A DNA stretch of 64,000 nucleotides from Crassaminicella profunda (GCF_019884785.1 NZ_CP082326.1:1543355-1607354), one strand, 5' to 3'; counted from the first letter of the stretch, positions 1 through 8,104 are shown. Program-made: numbers and translations. Notes: generated from the sequence alone by a model not told the origin.

Positions 1-765
1 GCTCAAGCTACATTAAATAATTATTTTTCTTATTTAAAGGGATTTTTCCAGTTTTGTAAATTACATAAAGATAATGATACAATTGAATTTGATAAAATTC
101 AATATAAGAGGGGTAAATCATCAAATTTTATAGTATATAGTGAAAAAGAAATAAAAGAAATTTTTCAAATCATTAATGAAAAGAATAGAGAATCTTTAAA
201 GTTAAGGGATCGGGTTATGTATAGTTTGTTGTTTTATACTGGTTGTACCCTTAAAGAATTACACTCAATTAATATTTATAGAACTATCAAAGATTTTTAT
301 GATGATGATTTTTATATAATCTTAGACAAAAAGGTGATTGGATTTAGAAATCCTAATCTTAGAGAAATTCCTTTGCCTAATAAGATAATTGAAAATATTA
401 TTATGTATATACAATTCCTTGAAGAAAAATATCATACTACATTACCAAATGGATGTTATTTGTTTGCAACTTATTATGGAGGAAACTTAAAGAGAATTAA
501 ATACTCTTCTTTACAAAGAAGAATGAATGATATTAAGAAAATAAGTAGTTTTAATAATAAGAAATTATCAATAAAAAACACTAGACATACCTTAATAAAG
601 AAATATATTGAAAATGAAGAAAGAGTAGATTTAATTAGTGAGGCATTTGACATTGATATTACATCACTAAAAGTGTATTTTGAGAAAGATTTAAAGAGAG
701 AAGAGGAAATTAATAACATGCTTTTAAAAAGACATCCGTTAAAACATATTGTAGATTTCATGTAG
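1..765 (+). CDS. Tyrosine recombinase-like protein (partial, degenerate catalytic motifs)
   Basis: The reading frame is open from base 1 through a stop at 765, so the N-terminus lies off the left edge; 254 residues are visible. The first ~70 residues look like the helical core-binding (SAM-like) domain of Xer/phage integrases and the rest like the catalytic domain. The box normally reading TG(L)RxxEL is TGCTLKEL, with the catalytic Arg replaced by Thr; HxLRH is KNTRH (first His lost, Arg-His kept); the LGH box is not recognisable, while a candidate nucleophile Tyr (SLKVYF) remains. It could be a divergent integrase of this prophage, or an inactive relic with the real integrase outside the window. 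Family is fairly sure; activity is doubtful. Confidence 0.7.
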   Translation, partial: AQATLNNYFSYLKGFFQFCKLHKDNDTIEFDKIQYKRGKSSNFIVYSEKEIKEIFQIINEKNRESLKLRDRVMYSLLFYTGCTLKELHSINIYRTIKDFYDDDFYIILDKKVIGFRNPNLREIPLPNKIIENIIMYIQFLEEKYHTTLPNGCYLFATYYGGNLKRIKYSSLQRRMNDIKKISSFNNKKLSIKNTRHTLIKKYIENEERVDLISEAFDIDITSLKVYFEKDLKREEEINNMLLKRHPLKHIVDFM

Positions 766-881
766 ATATAAGCTAGCATACACCTTATGGCATTATACAC
801 AAAACTACATAGTATACCATGAATTTAAAATCAATCCAATGCAATACAATGTAGTGAAAACTCAATATTCAGCCTTATAAC

Positions 882-914
882 AAGAATTAGATTTTATCTA
901 GTTCTTATTTTTTA
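882..914 (+). terminator. Intrinsic terminator after the recombinase gene
   Basis: An 11-bp stem (882-892 with 896-906, one G-U pair, 3-nt loop) is followed by a run of T from 908. It lies about 115 bases after the recombinase stop and would end that transcript. Confidence 0.65.
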
Positions 915-1147
915 TACAAAAGATTCTAGGATATCGACTGTAAATGACAAATTTTACAGGGAAATAGGTGTAAAATGGTTTATATTATTACACTATAAAA
1001 GCATTTCGCATAAATATTGTCGAATTTTGGTTACTGGATAGTAATCTAACATGTATTAAAAAAGAGTTTATTATGTTGACAATTAATTACTGGATAAATT
1101 TTTTTATCTAGGTCTAAGCATTTGGAGAGTATGAGGTGAGAATATTT
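915..1147 (+). promoter_or_regulatory. Leader region of the TRADD-N-type membrane gene
   Basis: There is no gene here. The decamer TTACTGGATA occurs at 1031-1040 and 1087-1096, a direct repeat 56 bp apart. A TTGACA hexamer lies at 1076-1081, but no good -10 box is found at 17 bp. A GAGGTGAG ribosome site precedes the ATG at 1148. This is likely the promoter/operator region of the next gene; the repeats could be a regulator site. Confidence 0.35.
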
Positions 1148-1921
1148 ATGGAACAAGTAAAAGAGCAAGACATAGAGCAAGGGATAAAGATTTCAAATAT
1201 TAAGACTACTAATAAGTTATTAGACTTGGAGTATATTGAATCGAGAGTTATAAAGCTTCAAGAAGAGTTAGACTCAGATATAAATACTAGCAGAGGAATA
1301 AGATATTTTTTTTATATTGTAGGTATATTCTGTGCATTGGGATATTTTAAAATAGTTTATATAAATACCTATTTTAATTATATATTAACATTTTTTTCTA
1401 TTATATTTATAATGGCAAGTTTCTCAAATTCAAAACAAAATAAATTAAAGAGAGAAATTGAATTTTTAAATAAAAAGAAGGCAAAGAGCATGGAAAGTAC
1501 TAACCAAGAGGTTCATCCTGAATATTTTGATAGTTTAGTAGGGATTAATATAAGAAATCTTGAAGAATACTACGAATTAGTAAAAAAAAGTAATAAAAGT
1601 TCTTTTCATGTTTCTATAGTCATGAGTCTAATAGGAGTAGGATTAATAACTGGGGGATTGGTTGCGGGGTATTTCAGTGAGAAATTACAAAATATTTCAT
1701 ACATTGTTAGTGCATCAGGTATATTAGTTGAAATAATTACAGGCTTGTTATTTTATCTATATAATAAATCAGTAATTCAACTGAAGGAATATCATGATAG
1801 CTTACTAGATGTACAAAATATACTATTATCGTTTAAATTAATCGATGATATTAAAGAAGAAAAGCATAGATTAGATATTATGAAACATATGATAGAATTT
1901 TTAACGGAAAGACGCAAATGA
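1148..1921 (+). CDS. TRADD-N-associated-type four-helix membrane protein
   Basis: 257 residues from the ATG with the better-spaced ribosome site; a GTG at 1136 is also in frame. Two hydrophobic hairpins are visible at about 51-69/76-91 and 153-176/183-206, separated by a charged helical stretch. The second begins with a conserved-looking NLEEYYELVKKSNKSSF segment before the helix, the pattern I recognise from the TRADD-N-associated transmembrane domain. In other bacteria that domain occurs in predicted immune/conflict proteins as a membrane effector. Here it stands alone between the recombinase and the SIR2/RES cluster and has its own terminator. The domain call is from memory of the family; a defence role is inference. 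Confidence 0.6.
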   Translation: MEQVKEQDIEQGIKISNIKTTNKLLDLEYIESRVIKLQEELDSDINTSRGIRYFFYIVGIFCALGYFKIVYINTYFNYILTFFSIIFIMASFSNSKQNKLKREIEFLNKKKAKSMESTNQEVHPEYFDSLVGINIRNLEEYYELVKKSNKSSFHVSIVMSLIGVGLITGGLVAGYFSEKLQNISYIVSASGILVEIITGLLFYLYNKSVIQLKEYHDSLLDVQNILLSFKLIDDIKEEKHRLDIMKHMIEFLTERRK

Positions 1922-2034
1922 ATTAATCTTGCATGATTTTTACATCATTATGTTAAATAAAAAATAGAATGTTGAAAATGTGATAGGATTAATATAAAAT
2001 CATAACTAAGCAAAAAGTCATCCAATAATTATAG

Positions 2035-2061
2035 AAGGTGATTACTACAATCGCCTTTTTT
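2035..2061 (+). terminator. Intrinsic terminator after the membrane gene
   Basis: An 8-bp stem (AAGGTGAT 2035-2042 with ATCGCCTT 2050-2057, one G-U pair) is followed by TTTT. It lies about 115 bases after the stop of the gene at 1148-1921. From 2062 to 2235 I see no gene. Confidence 0.6.
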
Positions 2062-2235
2062 CATATTTTCAATGTGATACATCACAAAATATAAGCATGT
2101 TGTGTTTATATTGTTTCAAAATAATAGAGCACGCGAGCAGTAAAACAAAAACCCAAGATCAGACATAATCAAATATCCAATCTCAAGAATTTCATCTACT
2201 CCCCCCAAAACCCTTCTACCAACTCCTACATATTA

Positions 2236-2589
2236 CTATCCAATACATTTAAGCGAAATCATAAAACCTAATACAAACCAGAAAATACTATTAACGAATT
2301 TAGGATAGCTATCCTTCAACAGTTTCTTTGATCCAATCCATCCAATAGCTAAAAACATTACTGCTAATAACCCTGGGAAATATCATCCTTCGTTTATGCC
2401 AGAATATATAGGTATACCTAAGGGGATAAAAATACTCTCTCCTAAAACAAACCCATTGGGAAATTCAAAAGAGAATATTAATGAAAAGGGGATTAGTAGT
2501 AATAAAAATATGGATAGTACTTTTATTTTCGTAGTGAAGCTCCTTTTCATATTTTTAAAGGTGATTGATTGAACGATCTCATTTATCAA
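2236..2589 (-). pseudogene. Small membrane protein gene interrupted by an in-frame TGA
   Basis: Read leftward, the frame starts at a TTG (2589) or, more likely, at the ATG at 2548-2550 (MKRSF..., then a hydrophobic helix). It stops at TGA 2383-2385, then continues in the same frame for 48 more codons of hydrophobic, protein-like sequence (YFPGLLAVM..., a third helix near the end) to TAG at 2236-2238. One TGG-to-TGA change would explain this, since the break falls between Gly and Tyr. Intact, it would be a ~105-118 residue protein with about three membrane helices. It starts 5 bases after the RES gene stop, so it belongs to the same leftward unit. The family is not recognised; a membrane partner or immunity protein is only a guess. 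Confidence 0.5.
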
Positions 2590-2594
2590 TTATA

Positions 2595-4064
2595 CTATAA
2601 TTTAGTTGCATTTTGTTTTTTTAAAAACTTTTCTAATTTATAGAAATCAGTATCTTCATATAGCTGCCAGTTAGATGAATCTAAATATATTCGGGCTGAT
2701 TTTCTCTGTTTTTGAAAATATTTTTTAAGAATATCAGATTCTTTTTCTTTATTATTAATTTTTAGTGATGTATTTTCAATGTTGCTTTTATCAAGTGTCT
2801 TTATATTATTAATATTGTATGATTCAGTCAATGAAAAGAATTTAGCAAGTATTGAACAATATTGTTGATTTAAATTGTTATTATCGGGAAATGTAGGGAA
2901 TGCATAATTTGTGTATATTTCTTTATCATTGTATAAACTCATGTTTTTAGAAGGAGTTTTTGATGAGAGATATTTAATCCCTAATATATTATTATTTTGT
3001 AAATCATAATTAAGTCGAATCCACTTCATTAAATACTGTGATATTATATACTCTGGTTTAAATGGGTCTTTCAAATTTTTTACTCTAAAATTAGTAGCAA
3101 TTTTAATTGGGTGAGTAATAATTGAGCAGAGAATATTTCTTATACAATGTTCAATTTCTTTTTTTAAGTCTTTAAATATAGCATTATATTTATAAATATT
3201 CATTTTTTTCGATTTAGATAGTAATAAAAAATATATTAATAAATCTTCAATTGGAATTTTCAATTCTTTACATACTTCATGAATGAAGTTTTGATCATGA
3301 TAATAAAACAATTTTCTAATATCTTCGAGACTTAAATTATTTTTTACAACCATATCATTTATTTTTAAGTTAGTATTCATTTTTATCTTCTGAAAAATAT
3401 GTTTAACTATGTCTTCTTCTTTTAGTGATTCAAAGTATTTTATTACAAATACTGAAATTATTTTTGAAAACCGACCAACGGCATATTCAAAAGTTAATTT
3501 CAAATTATTTGATAAATCAAAAACTTCAATATCCTTATTTGCTACATATTTTGAAATATTAATTTGATCAATATCTGGCTTATTACATTCTTCCCAACAC
3601 ACTTGAATACTTTCGCCTAAATATAATCCTGGAATTCCAGGTTCGCTATATCTGCATGAATTTCTTTTTTCTTTTTCTTTAAATGATCTATGGAACATAT
3701 CTTCTTTCCTATAATTTGTGTTACCTGATCTTAATCTATAAAATATTTTACCTTCTTCTATACGTTCAGCAATTGGTACTTGTTTAGATACATGTGTTTC
3801 TTTCATCATTTTTTCAAACGCTTGATATGAATTTTCAATATTCTCGTTATAATATTTATCTACAGATTCATTTAATCCATCACATATACGGATAATTTTA
3901 TGTTTATTATTTTTAAGAACTTCTGCAAAGGCACCTTTCGTAATTTGATCCAACTCTTGAGTATATTTTTTTAACATTTTTCTTAAAGTTGCTGGAGAAA
4001 ATTTAATATTTTTTTGAATAGGTATATCTACTGAACTATTTAACAAAAATTCTTCTAAATACAT
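2595..4064 (-). CDS. RES-domain protein (489 aa) with extra N- and C-terminal regions
   Basis: The ATG at 4064 follows an AGAGGAAAG ribosome site. Residues 1-105 are helical and unassigned. The RES fold begins at FYRLRS (Arg110, Arg112), with CRYS and GLYLGES near 138-152 and a Glu pair at 158-159. Its second half comes much later (YIISQ 339-343, GIKYLSS 362-368), so ~150 residues of helical insertion split the domain. RES proteins degrade NAD+ (phosphorolysis or hydrolysis) and act as toxins in RES-Xre pairs. No Xre antitoxin sits beside it; instead a second RES gene and a SIR2-like gene lie upstream in the same direction. The domain call is good; a defence role is inferred. Confidence 0.7.
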   Translation of the reverse strand: MYLEEFLLNSSVDIPIQKNIKFSPATLRKMLKKYTQELDQITKGAFAEVLKNNKHKIIRICDGLNESVDKYYNENIENSYQAFEKMMKETHVSKQVPIAERIEEGKIFYRLRSGNTNYRKEDMFHRSFKEKEKRNSCRYSEPGIPGLYLGESIQVCWEECNKPDIDQINISKYVANKDIEVFDLSNNLKLTFEYAVGRFSKIISVFVIKYFESLKEEDIVKHIFQKIKMNTNLKINDMVVKNNLSLEDIRKLFYYHDQNFIHEVCKELKIPIEDLLIYFLLLSKSKKMNIYKYNAIFKDLKKEIEHCIRNILCSIITHPIKIATNFRVKNLKDPFKPEYIISQYLMKWIRLNYDLQNNNILGIKYLSSKTPSKNMSLYNDKEIYTNYAFPTFPDNNNLNQQYCSILAKFFSLTESYNINNIKTLDKSNIENTSLKINNKEKESDILKKYFQKQRKSARIYLDSSNWQLYEDTDFYKLEKFLKKQNATKL

Positions 4065-4438
4065 GTAAATCTTTCCTCTCTGGTGTGATAATTAGTTAAG
4101 GAAACGTATTGTTAGTAATGACCGTATATTACTATAAAACGTAAACCATTAATATTTACATGGACTAATTAAAGTGTTAGTGCGAATAATAAAACCCTTA
4201 ATGATTTACGATTTTTCAACTATGCTTTGAATTATTTTTTTATATGAAATTATCCTCTAAATTGCAAACATGAATTAGCTGTTTCAAGTCAAGTTTTGAC
4301 TAACTTCTTTTAAAACGAAAAACCGTAGTCTTTAATACCCTTTTTAAAATCAAGTAAAATCTAAATCTTATTAAAAATTTGTTGATATCAGATGATGTAT
4401 TCAATTTTTAAATGGTAGAATATCTAAGCTAATATAAA
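4065..4438. other. 374-nt gap between the two RES genes
   Basis: I found no convincing gene on either strand. A short inverted repeat (AGTCAA 4287-4292 with TTGACT 4296-4301) is present. The space could hold a separate promoter for the 489-residue RES gene, but no consensus promoter is clear. Confidence 0.4.
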
Positions 4439-5203
4439 CTATGGCTCAAAGTTATTTAAAACGTAAATGGTATTGTTTTGTTGTGTATATTTAAATTTTA
4501 CTGTTTCAATTTTATATACATCCAATGTCTTTAATTTAATACCTTTTCTATTGAACAATACTACATTTTTGCCTAGTAAGTGTTTATTACTATATCCCGA
4601 TTTATAGAGTATTCCATCAAGCCCTTCATTTTTTACAAGTTCTGCAATAACTTGCGTTATAACATATTCTGCTGTGTCATCAGCTGGAATGACAGGTTTT
4701 GAAAAAGCTGTATTTAGATCACCCCATAAGTTCTCTATGCTGTTTTTTGAAAGTAATTTCATATTTTCCAAGTCTATAGTTAAAGACTTATTCTCATCTT
4801 TGGTAAAATCAACTAATTTTAAGTCTTGACAACATAAAAAAGTTCCACAAGAAACGAATTTCCCAGGCCAAGGTCTGATCTCGTTAATTGCAATATCTTT
4901 ATTTGTAGCTAAATAAACATATGGAATTCCTTTAGGATTTGCCCGACCTTCGAATGCTTTATGTTTTAATGGATACATTCTCTTCTCATTATATGGAGTT
5001 GGTGTATCATTATTTTTATCAAAATCACAACCTATTTGAGCGCGCCATAATTTGGTACCATATGCTAATGTTTTAATCCTTTGGTTCATGAATTTTCGAA
5101 TATCATTTAAAATATTTTTTGTGTCATTATCAAAAATATATCTATTTTTTGTCATCAAGGTTTTATAAAGCTTATGAAATTTTCTCTTATTATATTCAAT
5201 CAC
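4439..5203 (-). CDS. RES-domain protein (254 aa), likely NAD+-degrading
   Basis: The start chosen is the GTG at 5203, because a GGAGGT site lies 9 bases before it; an ATG at 5245 is also in frame but lacks a site. After ~50 helical residues the RES signature appears. In numbering from the 5245 ATG it has LWRAQ (Arg68), GIPYVYLA 106-113, NEIRPWPG 121-128, YVITQVIAEL 194-203 and GLDGILYKS 208-216. This is a compact, complete RES domain, unlike the split one downstream. It follows the SIR2-like gene by 100 bases on the same strand. Known RES enzymes consume NAD+; here two RES proteins and a SIR2-like protein probably form one functional unit. Confidence 0.78.
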   Translation of the reverse strand: MIEYNKRKFHKLYKTLMTKNRYIFDNDTKNILNDIRKFMNQRIKTLAYGTKLWRAQIGCDFDKNNDTPTPYNEKRMYPLKHKAFEGRANPKGIPYVYLATNKDIAINEIRPWPGKFVSCGTFLCCQDLKLVDFTKDENKSLTIDLENMKLLSKNSIENLWGDLNTAFSKPVIPADDTAEYVITQVIAELVKNEGLDGILYKSGYSNKHLLGKNVVLFNRKGIKLKTLDVYKIETVKFKYTQQNNTIYVLNNFEP

Positions 5204-5303
5204 TATCAAAGACCTCCATAATTGTAGTGTCAAGTAACTGAGCATATGCTATCTCAAAATGTTTTGATTTGAGATATTTATGTAGTGTACTATTATGGTT
5301 ATG

Positions 5304-6242
5304 TTAGACTATTTCTTTAGTTTCTATGTTGTTGTATTGTGTATCATAGTCTAACGGTAATTTACTAGTATTTATTCTTTTCTTGATATCTTCTATAACT
5401 GTAGAATAAAATTTATCCCAGCTATTATCTTTTTTATTTATAACTTCTACGTTAAAAGATTCTAAGAGAAGTTGTTTATCCTCATCAACATTACCATAGA
5501 AAATAATCTCATTAGTTATTCTATCTTTTAATTCTTTACTCTTACACATGCGAGCACGCTTGTTAAGAATCCACCACAAATCAATTTCGCTATAATCTAG
5601 ACCAAAACCTAAGATATAAACATTGCTATTAAAGAATAGCTCAACCCATGATATATTATCCCATTCTTCGAGACCCAGTAACTTTTCCTTCATATGCTTT
5701 ACAACCTTTTTTCCAATTCTATAGGTACCTTTTACATATTGATCAATTTTTCCGATAGAACCACAGTAATGATCTAAACCTAACATAATTGATTTTGGGT
5801 TATTTAACTCGCCATGAATATTCCATACTTTGAAAGTTGAATTATTGTCTTTAATATAGCTGTTATTTCTTCGTATACTATATAATTTTTCACTATTATC
5901 TTTATATGGTAGTTCGGAGAACTGTTTTAAGGACACATTAAATGCATAGTCATAATTAGTAGTTAAAAAATTACTAGCAGGCAACTCTCCAATTTTGTAA
6001 TGTAAATCTGATGGTTCAATTTTATTTAACTCTTCCACGATTTTACGTTTAAGTTTTAATTCAGCATCATGAAATAATATAGTATCATTTCTTTTTAAGA
6101 AGATATGCTCATAATTAATTGTATTTGGTAAACGAGAGCTTGAATTTTTATCACCAGATATATTTTTGAGTAACTCTTCCCATGACAAATTGGCACTGTT
6201 TACTCTATTAACTCCATTCCCAAATAACACTGTATTTTCCAC
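5304..6242 (-). CDS. SIR2-like (SIR2_2) domain protein
   Basis: 312 residues from a GTG preceded by GGAAGGAG. Visible SIR2-like motifs, in order: VLFGNGVNR (5-13, nucleotide-binding Gly loop), FLTTNYD (92-98), WNIHGE (140-145, His143 as the likely catalytic base) and YILGFGLDYSEIDLWWIL (209-226). Stand-alone proteins of this type in bacteria are often NAD+ hydrolases in anti-phage systems such as Thoeris, DSR and SIR2-HerA. There is no long sensor domain; the ~85 residues after the last motif are unassigned. It is the first gene of the leftward cluster SIR2-RES-RES-membrane protein. Family is confident; role is inference from context. Confidence 0.8.
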   Translation of the reverse strand: MENTVLFGNGVNRVNSANLSWEELLKNISGDKNSSSRLPNTINYEHIFLKRNDTILFHDAELKLKRKIVEELNKIEPSDLHYKIGELPASNFLTTNYDYAFNVSLKQFSELPYKDNSEKLYSIRRNNSYIKDNNSTFKVWNIHGELNNPKSIMLGLDHYCGSIGKIDQYVKGTYRIGKKVVKHMKEKLLGLEEWDNISWVELFFNSNVYILGFGLDYSEIDLWWILNKRARMCKSKELKDRITNEIIFYGNVDEDKQLLLESFNVEVINKKDNSWDKFYSTVIEDIKKRINTSKLPLDYDTQYNNIETKEIV

Positions 6243-6443
6243 AATATTTCTCCTTCCGTAATTACTTTTTTATATTTCTAAATGAACATTAAGTACCCAA
6301 ATATATGTCTTCTAATTTTAATATTCATGATACTTAGCTATTAAGTGTCCATTTTATATATTTTCATAAAGTGATTGTATATCAAATGCTAACTCTAATT
6401 TCTTTATAATAACAACAAAAGAAAAATATTCCATATACATTCC

Positions 6444-6475
6444 TAAAAAATACTCAAACCCACAGATTTGAGTAT
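6444..6475 (-). terminator. Intrinsic terminator of the repressor transcript
   Basis: A perfect 9-bp stem (ATACTCAAA 6450-6458 with TTTGAGTAT 6467-6475) is followed on the minus strand by six T. It lies 10 bases after the repressor stop, separating that transcript from the SIR2/RES unit. Confidence 0.8.
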
Positions 6476-6485
6476 CAATAATCAT

Positions 6486-6842
6486 TTACTTCTTCTTCAA
6501 AGTCCCATCAGGATTATACTTTTGCTTAATAAATTCAATATACTCCTCAATTTGCTGAATAGCTTCCTTAGGTAACCCATAGTTATCTAGATGATGATAG
6601 GCTTTGGTTTGGATTTTATTTTCATGGCTATGAGCATTTTTTATTTTTGTACGACCAAGAAGATAGTCTACAGAAACGTCAAGAAAGTTAGTTATTTTCT
6701 TCAATGTTTCTTTGTCAGGGAATCTTACATTTGTCTCATATTTTGATACAGCAGAATAAGAAATATTTAATTTATTAGCAAGCTCTTCCCTTGTTATTTT
6801 TTTTTCCTCACGAATTGTTTTAAGTCTCTCTCCAAAATCCAT
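6486..6842 (-). CDS. XRE-family prophage repressor (CI-like)
   Basis: 118 residues from the ATG with an AAAGGGGTG site; an in-frame start at 6905 would add a hydrophobic leader and has no site. Residues 4-60 form a classic helix-turn-helix (LKTIREEKKITREELANKL, then SYSAVSKYE). A short charged tail ends in KQKYNPDGTLKKK. No peptidase domain is present, so it is not a RecA-cleaved repressor. It diverges from the Cro-like gene, and palindromic operators lie between them, the usual arrangement of a lysogeny switch. Confidence 0.85.
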   Translation of the reverse strand: MDFGERLKTIREEKKITREELANKLNISYSAVSKYETNVRFPDKETLKKITNFLDVSVDYLLGRTKIKNAHSHENKIQTKAYHHLDNYGLPKEAIQQIEEYIEFIKQKYNPDGTLKKK

Positions 6843-6921
6843 AAATAAACACCCCTTTAGAATAATTTTAGCACATACTGTCCAAATTAAAAATAATATA
6901 GACAATATGGGTAATTACATG

Positions 6922-6950
6922 TTGACATTGGACAAAATGTCCACTATAAT
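6922..6950 (+). promoter_or_regulatory. Consensus early promoter with embedded operator
   Basis: TTGACA at 6922-6927 and TATAAT at 6945-6950 are separated by exactly 17 bp, a perfect sigma-A promoter firing into the cro-like gene. Its spacer is almost filled by the palindrome at 6929-6943, so repressor binding would block RNA polymerase. Confidence 0.85.
6929..6943. promoter_or_regulatory. Operator 1 (TGGACAAAATGTCCA)
   Basis: Six-base arms TGGACA/TGTCCA flank three A. The site lies between the -35 and -10 boxes of the early promoter. Related sites follow at 6961-6979 and 7197-7211, and a half-site TGTCCA lies at 6879-6884 near the repressor start. Confidence 0.8.
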
Positions 6951-6960
6951 AATATTAAAA

Positions 6961-6979
6961 GTTGGACGAAATGTCCAAC
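6961..6979. promoter_or_regulatory. Operator 2 (GTTGGACGAAATGTCCAAC)
   Basis: Seven-base arms GTTGGAC/GTCCAAC flank GAAAT, centred about 20 bases after the -10 box, over the expected start of transcription. It is the longest copy of the operator motif. Confidence 0.8.
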
Positions 6980-7003
6980 GAGGAAGGTGAGGAGGTGCAT
7001 AAT

Positions 7004-7231
7004 ATGCGCACTATTCTTAAAAAAGCTAGAAAGAAGAATAAGTTAGCAGTATGTAAGATTGCAGAAATGCTGGGGATTTCAAAATCTTTTTATTATAAAA
7101 TTGAAAGCGGAGCTAGAAATCCTAGTATTTTACTTGCTAAAAAGATTGCTGATATTTTTAATATGAAGGTGGATGAAATTTTTTTTGATGAAAATATGGA
7201 CAAAACGTCCAAGAAAGATATTTCAGCTTAA
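7004..7231 (+). CDS. Cro-like XRE-family regulator
   Basis: 75 residues starting at the ATG after GGTGAGGAGGTG. An upstream in-frame TTG at 6962 falls inside operator 2 and is unlikely. The helix-turn-helix covers most of the protein (AEMLGISKSFYYKIESGARN), ending MKVDEIFF as in many small phage XRE proteins. It is the first gene under the early promoter. The third operator copy lies inside its last codons. Confidence 0.8.
   Translation: MRTILKKARKKNKLAVCKIAEMLGISKSFYYKIESGARNPSILLAKKIADIFNMKVDEIFFDENMDKTSKKDISA
7197..7211. promoter_or_regulatory. Operator 3 (TGGACAAAACGTCCA) inside the cro-like gene
   Basis: Five-base arms TGGAC/GTCCA with the same spacing as operator 1, located about 250 bp downstream in the 3' end of the cro-like gene. 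The position would suit DNA looping or a roadblock; a chance match is possible but unlikely given the full agreement. Confidence 0.6.
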
Positions 7232-7276
7232 ACTTAGTTTTCCCACTTTAAACAAAACCATAAGGAGGTGAAACTA

Positions 7277-7438
7277 TTGGCAAGATTACCAATACCGAAG
7301 ATAGTTCAAGTGAATGTTGAGCTAGTTGAAGATGGCGAAGAAAGATGGAATGATTTTAAATCAATACTTAGAAAAGCTATCGATAGAAGGTACATAGCTG
7401 AACAGAAGAGTAAAGGAGAAACCAAGGATACAGAATAG
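7277..7438 (+). CDS. Small early phage protein (53 aa)
   Basis: TTG start 7 bases after a strong TAAGGAGGTG site. The predicted protein begins MARLPIPKIVQVNVEL and has a charged helical second half. Not recognised. It is the second gene of the rightward early operon. Confidence 0.55.
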   Translation: MARLPIPKIVQVNVELVEDGEERWNDFKSILRKAIDRRYIAEQKSKGETKDTE

Positions 7439-7483
7439 TTTATTGCTTAGAAATGTATAAGCCATGTGAAGGGTGGTGTAAAA

Positions 7484-7714
7484 ATGCTGAAAAAGAAATT
7501 TATGAAATATGGATTAATGAAAAAACACATGGAATTAGTTAGAAAAGGAAAATACCAGTTAGCAAGGAAGATTTTGAACGTCTTAAAAAATGAAACGGTG
7601 TATTTAGGGTTATCTGATACCGAATGGGAAACAGAAGAAATATGTGAAGAGATTGGAATGAAAATAAAAATAACTCGAAGAGGGAAGGCGATTGTGTTAA
7701 GTAATCAATTTTGA
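7484..7714 (+). CDS. Small basic early phage protein (76 aa)
   Basis: The ATG at 7484 follows GAAGGGTGGTG; an earlier in-frame start at 7466 is weaker. The N-terminus is very Lys-rich (MLKKKFMKYGLMKKH), followed by an acidic stretch and a short basic end. No family recognised. It lies in the early operon and overlaps the next open frame by a few bases only. Confidence 0.55.
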   Translation: MLKKKFMKYGLMKKHMELVRKGKYQLARKILNVLKNETVYLGLSDTEWETEEICEEIGMKIKITRRGKAIVLSNQF

Positions 7715-7731
7715 AAAGAGGCGAGAACCAA

Positions 7732-7944
7732 ATGTTTAGTACATCAATAGAGGATAGGCTAGTAGCAATTATACAAGAACATACAGATCTTGCAGAAGAA
7801 TATGCAAAATTGCCATTGAATGGTGGAGCTACAGTCGAAGAAGCTGCTCAGATTACAAAGAGAAAAAGTGAAATTAAAAATCGGATTGAAGAGCTAAGAT
7901 CAGAGAGACAGAAATTGTTTGAAAAGTGGAAGGTGGTGAAGTGA
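7732..7944 (+). CDS. Small coiled-coil early phage protein (70 aa)
   Basis: The ATG at 7732 follows AGAGGCGAG. The second half (residues ~35-70) is a charged heptad-like helix (KRKSEIKNRIEELRSERQKL). The stop TGA at 7942-7944 directly abuts the next start. Not recognised. Confidence 0.6.
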   Translation: MFSTSIEDRLVAIIQEHTDLAEEYAKLPLNGGATVEEAAQITKRKSEIKNRIEELRSERQKLFEKWKVVK

Positions 7945-8100
7945 GTGGAAGTTGATAAATACGAAGCAATGACTATATTAGAAGCTCTAGCAACACAAGA
8001 TGAACAATGCAGTAGAGATTGTAATGGGTGCAAATATGAGGAAGTATGCAACAAATTAGGTGAGGAAGGTATCCTAGAAAACTTATTTGGAAGGAGTTGA
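7945..8100 (+). CDS. Small four-cysteine early protein (51 aa)
   Basis: GTG start immediately after the previous stop, with GGTGGTGAAG as ribosome site. The core C-x3-C-x2-C-x5-C (CSRDCNGCKYEEVC) could bind zinc or another metal. Not a family I can name. The tight junction with its neighbour suggests translational coupling. Confidence 0.55.
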   Translation: MEVDKYEAMTILEALATQDEQCSRDCNGCKYEEVCNKLGEEGILENLFGRS

Positions 8101-8104
8101 AAAA

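Noticed and set aside
4287-4301. Short inverted repeat between the RES genes as promoter or operator
   Set aside because: Six-base arms are likely by chance in AT-rich DNA, and no matching -10 box was found.
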